Source: Enterococcus florum (GTDB lineage Bacteria > Bacillota > Bacilli > Lactobacillales > Enterococcaceae). Taken from it: a DNA stretch of 64,000 nucleotides. Under the pieces are notes generated by a model, which had not been told where the DNA came from, did not search any database, and saw only the letters and a list, made by a program, of their open reading frames with translations. Location of the stretch: contig NZ_BJCC01000010.1 in NCBI RefSeq assembly GCF_004309355.1, positions 124,001 to 188,000 of the forward strand, given 5' to 3'. This document shows, one piece after another, positions 60,623-64,000 of this stretch (the stretch's first letter is position 1; every line of letters starts with the position of its first letter). A program made the translations under genes and the position numbers.

Positions 60623-61249
60623 ATGCGAAAAATAAATACCATCCCTCCAGTCCATACGAACTCCACGTACAATCAAGAGGACTGTCTAACCGTTTCGATC
60701 GATGATTGCGCTTACTTGACCGAACAGTTTTCGCGCTATGGTGTAGAGGAATACCGTCTTTTTCGTTATGAAGGATCAGGGTATGTCACCAGGTATATGA
60801 CGCATCGTCTGGAATTTTTGCCTTGTTGGGAATACAAGGACGGCTATATCGTGCCGCTGCTGTTTCGCGACATGCCTGACACCAAAAAAATGTTTGAAGA
60901 AGCGTTCCGTTGGCCGGCCTTTTTTAAATTGTTGGATTGGTATTTGGCCTATCGGCCGGAAAAGGCACTGATCCCAGTTCATGGGCCTTTGCAGGATCGA
61001 AGAGTCGTTGACACCGCTTATCTGATTTTCCGGCTGTCTGAAATTTGTGATGGTGCGGCTTTTCCCATCGGTCACCTAAACAATCTATCGGAATTTGAAC
61101 AATGGAACCAGATTTTTCATTTGATCGATACCGGAAAGTATTTTCGACGCCGCAAGGATTTTGATCCCACTCAGCTGGACGATCTGACCCAGCTGGAGGT
61201 CGTGATCGCAATCATTAAAATGAGGTATCAGCAGGAAGGTTACAGCTAG
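60623..61249 (+). CDS. Unrecognised soluble protein
   Basis: A 208-residue protein rich in aromatic residues (EEYRLFRYEGSGYVTRYMTH; FKLLDWYLAYRPEKALIPVHG). No membrane segment, signal or known motif. ATG 60623 follows GAGGTGAAG; promoter with extended -10 TGGTACACT about 50 bases upstream. Conserved among enterococci at best; function unknown. Confidence 0.65.
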   Translation: MRKINTIPPVHTNSTYNQEDCLTVSIDDCAYLTEQFSRYGVEEYRLFRYEGSGYVTRYMTHRLEFLPCWEYKDGYIVPLLFRDMPDTKKMFEEAFRWPAFFKLLDWYLAYRPEKALIPVHGPLQDRRVVDTAYLIFRLSEICDGAAFPIGHLNNLSEFEQWNQIFHLIDTGKYFRRRKDFDPTQLDDLTQLEVVIAIIKMRYQQEGYS

Positions 61250-61315
61250 TTTTGGTCGTAACCTTTTTGATTTTTTGGTGAAACAGGTATACTAAAACGA
61301 AACGAGGTGAAGGAA

Positions 61316-62161
61316 GTGAGTATTATGATGGATGCAAAGGAAATTCCTGCTATCGGTCTAGGCACGTGGCATATGGGCGATGACCCAGCAAAACGAGAGC
61401 AGGAGATCCAAGCATTGCGCGCAGGGATTGAAGCAGGAGCAAAAGTGATCGATACAGCAGAAATGTACGGCGACGGACGTTCCGAACGCTTGGTAGGAGA
61501 GGCCATCGCTGCTTTTGCCCGCGAGGATCTCTATTTAGTTTCTAAATTTTATCCATGGCATGCTGGAAAAGAAGACTTAGAAGCCACCTTGGATAAAAGC
61601 TTAGCACGTTTAAGGACTGATTACTTAGATTTGTACTTGCTTCACTGGAGCGGCAATGTGCCGTTGGAAGAAACGGTAACTGAGCTGGAGCGTTTAAAGA
61701 AAACCGGAAAAATCGTCCATTGGGGCGTGTCAAATTTTGATGTTGACGAGATGCAAGCGCTGTTCGAAGTGCCGCAGGGAACCCAGTGCTTGACGAATCA
61801 AGTCTTGTATAATCTGGGCAGCCGAGGGATCGAATATGACCTGCTGCCCTGGATGCGAGAGAAAGACCTGCCTCTGATGGCTTATTCACCGATTGCTCAA
61901 GGAGATACCTTGGGTGGTGATCTGCGTAACAATTCGGTCTTGAAATCGATCGCCGATCTGCACCATCGAACCGTTTTTCAGATTTTGCTGGCTTGGGCTG
62001 TCCGAGACGGCTCTACTCTGGCGATTCCGCAATCTGGCGATGCTGAGCATGTGAGAGACAATTTGCAAGCACTGAACATTCGGCTGAGCGAAGAGGAATG
62101 TGCTCTGATCGATCAGGAGTTTCCGCCACCAAGCCACAAACAACCATTAGATATATTGTAG
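61316..62161 (+). CDS. Aldo/keto reductase
   Basis: A 281-residue NADPH-dependent AKR. IPAIGLGTWHMG, the catalytic Asp-Tyr in VIDTAEMYGDGRSE, the Lys in LVSKFYPW and His in YLLHWSG form the tetrad; MAYSPIAQGD and AIPQSGDAEHVRDNL bind cofactor. Substrate unknown. GTG 61316 was chosen since AGGTGA is 5 bases ahead; ATG 61325 is possible. Promoter TTTTGA-N17-TATACT at 61265-61293. Confidence 0.9.
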   Translation: MSIMMDAKEIPAIGLGTWHMGDDPAKREQEIQALRAGIEAGAKVIDTAEMYGDGRSERLVGEAIAAFAREDLYLVSKFYPWHAGKEDLEATLDKSLARLRTDYLDLYLLHWSGNVPLEETVTELERLKKTGKIVHWGVSNFDVDEMQALFEVPQGTQCLTNQVLYNLGSRGIEYDLLPWMREKDLPLMAYSPIAQGDTLGGDLRNNSVLKSIADLHHRTVFQILLAWAVRDGSTLAIPQSGDAEHVRDNLQALNIRLSEEECALIDQEFPPPSHKQPLDIL

Positions 62162-62170
62162 GTGATTCGG

Positions 62171-62776
62171 ATGAAATTTTTTATTTCTGACACGCATTTT
62201 TTTCACGAACGATTACTAGGCGACAATGACTTTGCGCCGCGTTTATTCGAGACGGTTGAGGAGATGAATCGACAAATGGTAACCAGCTGGAATGCTGTGG
62301 TGAAAGAGCGGGACACCGTCTATCATTTAGGCGATGTGGCGATGCATCCATTGTACGAAAAAGGCAATCTGGAGGTGCTGGAGCAATTGATTCAGTTGAA
62401 CGGAAGGATCGTTTTTATTAAAGGCAATCACGATTCTCGATCATTTTTCAATTTTTTAGCTGATCATGACCCAAAACAGAAAGACGGCAGTTCTAAATTT
62501 GAGTTTCATGATGTCGGAACGATCGTCAAATTCAATCATCATCAATACTATTTGACTCATTACCCGATGCTGCTGGGCAAGACCCTGAATATCCGAAATC
62601 TGCATGGGCATATTCATCACTACAGTATTCCTATTGCCGAAGATATCAATGTCGGTGTTGATGCACCCGAAAGAGCGTTACTTCAAAGACCTTTGCCGTT
62701 CGGGACACCGATCTCAGAAAACTTGATCGATGAGATCGCTGCAGCTAAGATGCAGGAAATGGAAAAATTAAAATAG
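62171..62776 (+). CDS. Metallophosphoesterase
   Basis: A 201-residue calcineurin-like phosphoesterase. FFISDTHFFHE, HLGDVAMHP, IKGNHDSR and LHGHIHHYS give the complete metal set. Small bacterial members act on nucleotides or other phosphoesters. ATG 62171 follows AGGTGA by 5 bases, directly after the AKR stop, so the two are probably cotranscribed. Confidence 0.9.
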   Translation: MKFFISDTHFFHERLLGDNDFAPRLFETVEEMNRQMVTSWNAVVKERDTVYHLGDVAMHPLYEKGNLEVLEQLIQLNGRIVFIKGNHDSRSFFNFLADHDPKQKDGSSKFEFHDVGTIVKFNHHQYYLTHYPMLLGKTLNIRNLHGHIHHYSIPIAEDINVGVDAPERALLQRPLPFGTPISENLIDEIAAAKMQEMEKLK

Positions 62777-62777
62777 A

Positions 62778-62838
62778 AAGTCAGGAACAAACACCCTCCT
62801 AAAAACGGATGGCTGGGATCGTTTGTCCTGACTTTTTT
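62778..62838. terminator. Bidirectional terminator after the phosphoesterase
   Basis: AAAGTCAGGAACAAAC (62778-62793) pairs, with one bulge, with GTTTGTCCTGACTTT from 62821, then T. Confidence 0.85.
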
Positions 62839-62849
62839 GATTCATCGAA

Positions 62850-63992
62850 CTAGTTGTGTTTTGCTTTGAGTCGTTGGTAGTCTGTCAGCGTTTGTTTTGC
62901 ATCGCGGTTTGTATAGTAATAGTCGCGATCGGCGGTCTTGATCTTTAGAATAGGTGTGGACCGGTGATCCACCAAGAAAGTGGCAGCTTTTCCTTTTACA
63001 CGGAAACTGCCCACCGCATAGTTTTCAGTGGCCATCCCGTTCGTCCGGGTTCCGCTATTTGGCAGCTGTTCGAGCAAAGCGACCTGCTGGATCTTTTTTA
63101 ACGGAATCCTCTTTTTTCCAACATAGGGACCGTCCAATCGCACCTGATGCTCCGATACCTGAAGCGTCATTGGATTCGGATGAAAATCCAAAACGTACAG
63201 CGGCACGATGGAGATGAACATAGTCACTACCAAAATCACACCAGTAATCCCCAAAAAGATTTTTCCGCCGACACGAGCCAGATTGACCGAGAGGTTGAAG
63301 CCGATTCGATCAGGGACCATTAGTCTGCGGTCATCTGGATTGTAATAGAAGCCATATCGCCAATAATAGTCATCGCCATGGTAACGAAAAGAAGAAGTCT
63401 GAGCCAATAAGGCATCTTGTTTCCTTCTCAAACGGAACAACCAGTAGAAGGTAAAGGCGCAAAAAAACAGCAGCAGCAGAAAAAGTACGAATGCGATCAT
63501 TGAAAATACGGAAGCGGACAGTACCAGCGACCAGGCAGGTAAGAGCGTTAAAAATGGAAAGAGCCAGCTGATCACCAGCATTAAAAAGGACCAATGAAAT
63601 TTTGTCAGATCATTGTATTGTTGATTGATTGCTTGATCGTCTGTCAATGCTTTTACCGGCAAGCGGCTGATGCCGTACCAAATTGCAAGAAACAGCAGCT
63701 GGAGTCCGAACGAGAGCAGCACAAACAACCAAGTCAGTTGCCCGCTTCGCATGAAATGAACGGGCAGCAAGCATAGCAGCAGGCTGGGTAAAAACCATTT
63801 AATGGAAACCAGTCGCTGATTTTTGTTCATGATTAATTGGGTATCCACTTGGATCGGGACTTCTACGACTTGCCACTCGTTTTTGACGATCAATTCTCTC
63901 ATCCGCCGAATATAGCGAATTTGCAAAAAGAAACTCAACGACACCATAAAAATCAGCAGGAAGAACAGCGTCATGAAAATCGAATCCTTCAT
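62850..63992 (-). CDS. DUF5808 membrane protein with PH-like C-terminal part
   Basis: A 380-residue membrane protein, start near the window edge. About six hydrophobic segments (residues 5-25, 65-110, 140-190, 255-280). The DUF5808 motif is visible as YWRYGFYYNPDDRRLMVPDRIG near residue 215; after the last membrane segment, residues 285-380 look like a PH-like domain (KKRIPLKKIQQVAL). Often encoded with GntR/YtrA regulators, but the upstream neighbour is outside. ATG 63992 has its SD region cut off, so the frame may begin earlier. Confidence 0.72.
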   Translation of the reverse strand: MKDSIFMTLFFLLIFMVSLSFFLQIRYIRRMRELIVKNEWQVVEVPIQVDTQLIMNKNQRLVSIKWFLPSLLLCLLPVHFMRSGQLTWLFVLLSFGLQLLFLAIWYGISRLPVKALTDDQAINQQYNDLTKFHWSFLMLVISWLFPFLTLLPAWSLVLSASVFSMIAFVLFLLLLFFCAFTFYWLFRLRRKQDALLAQTSSFRYHGDDYYWRYGFYYNPDDRRLMVPDRIGFNLSVNLARVGGKIFLGITGVILVVTMFISIVPLYVLDFHPNPMTLQVSEHQVRLDGPYVGKKRIPLKKIQQVALLEQLPNSGTRTNGMATENYAVGSFRVKGKAATFLVDHRSTPILKIKTADRDYYYTNRDAKQTLTDYQRLKAKHN

Positions 63993-64000
63993 TGGAACCA

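Noticed and set aside
1-64000. CRISPR arrays, insertion sequences, prophage, rRNA or tmRNA
   Set aside because: No spaced direct repeats, transposase, integrase, phage structural genes or recognisable rRNA/tmRNA sequence were seen.

Overview
The window reads as low-to-moderate GC Firmicutes chromosome, most probably an Enterococcus outside the faecalis/faecium pair (an inference from gene content: MapZ-family division protein, mannose-type PTS, GlyQS T-box, FolT with a tetrahydrofolate riboswitch, DUF1831 beside a cysteine desulfurase, PepO). SD sequences are strong (GGAGG types) and GTG/TTG starts are common. I saw no phage, insertion sequence, CRISPR array or rRNA; there is one tRNA gene.

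Layout. 1-563: 3' part of metA. 750-2914: a PPDK-regulatory-type kinase/phosphorylase (minus), zur with a Zur box, rpsU and yqeY. 2971-13301: accessory catabolic region with a GntR/UTRA regulator, a sorbitol-6-phosphate-dehydrogenase-like SDR, a complete mannose-family PTS (EIIA, B, C, D), an MtlD-type dehydrogenase, DhaL, DhaK, 3-hexulose-6-phosphate synthase (HPS), 6-phospho-3-hexuloisomerase (PHI), a strong terminator, then a second DhaK-DhaL pair. 13736-15181: mapZ (minus). 15626-21442: phoH-pgpH-ybeY-dgkA-era-recO. 22111-30244: complete histidine operon in which HisZ and HisG are one fused protein. 30257-33497: T-box-controlled glyQS. 33548-37972 (minus): AEC carrier, then ccpN, a second PPDK-regulatory paralogue and class III fructose-bisphosphatase as a gluconeogenic operon. 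38141-45549: tRNA-Glu(CTC), DUF2000 protein, yidC, acylphosphatase, SpoU-type methyltransferase, HD protein, YczE-like membrane protein, efp, glycosyltransferase-like protein, folT with riboswitch, and an unknown protein. 45627-55217: a LysR regulator and a second accessory catabolic cluster (TIM-barrel isomerase/dehydratase, shikimate/quinate dehydrogenase, MFS carrier, ion-coupled carrier, HyuA-like protein, HExxH protein, SDR). 55262-63992: pepO, C39-like protein, a divergent PRPP synthetase paralogue, cysteine desulfurase and DUF1831, an unknown protein, aldo-keto reductase, metallophosphoesterase and a DUF5808 membrane protein.

How it fits together. The familiar Firmicutes block rpsU-yqeY-phoH-pgpH-ybeY-dgkA-era-recO-glyQS is present but opened twice: by the polyol/HPS-PHI/DhaKL region plus mapZ, and by the his operon. 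The most unusual content is the first accessory cluster. It joins PTS uptake of a polyol or sugar, two polyol-phosphate dehydrogenases of unrelated folds, the ribulose-monophosphate enzyme pair (which interconverts fructose-6-P with ribulose-5-P plus formaldehyde) and two dihydroxyacetone-kinase-type enzymes without DhaM. Also notable are the in-frame HisZ-HisG fusion, a PRPP synthetase paralogue lacking its catalytic loop, and a catabolic cluster with a HyuA-like ATPase but no HyuB. Operon membership and substrates are inferences from order and family; no searches were run.
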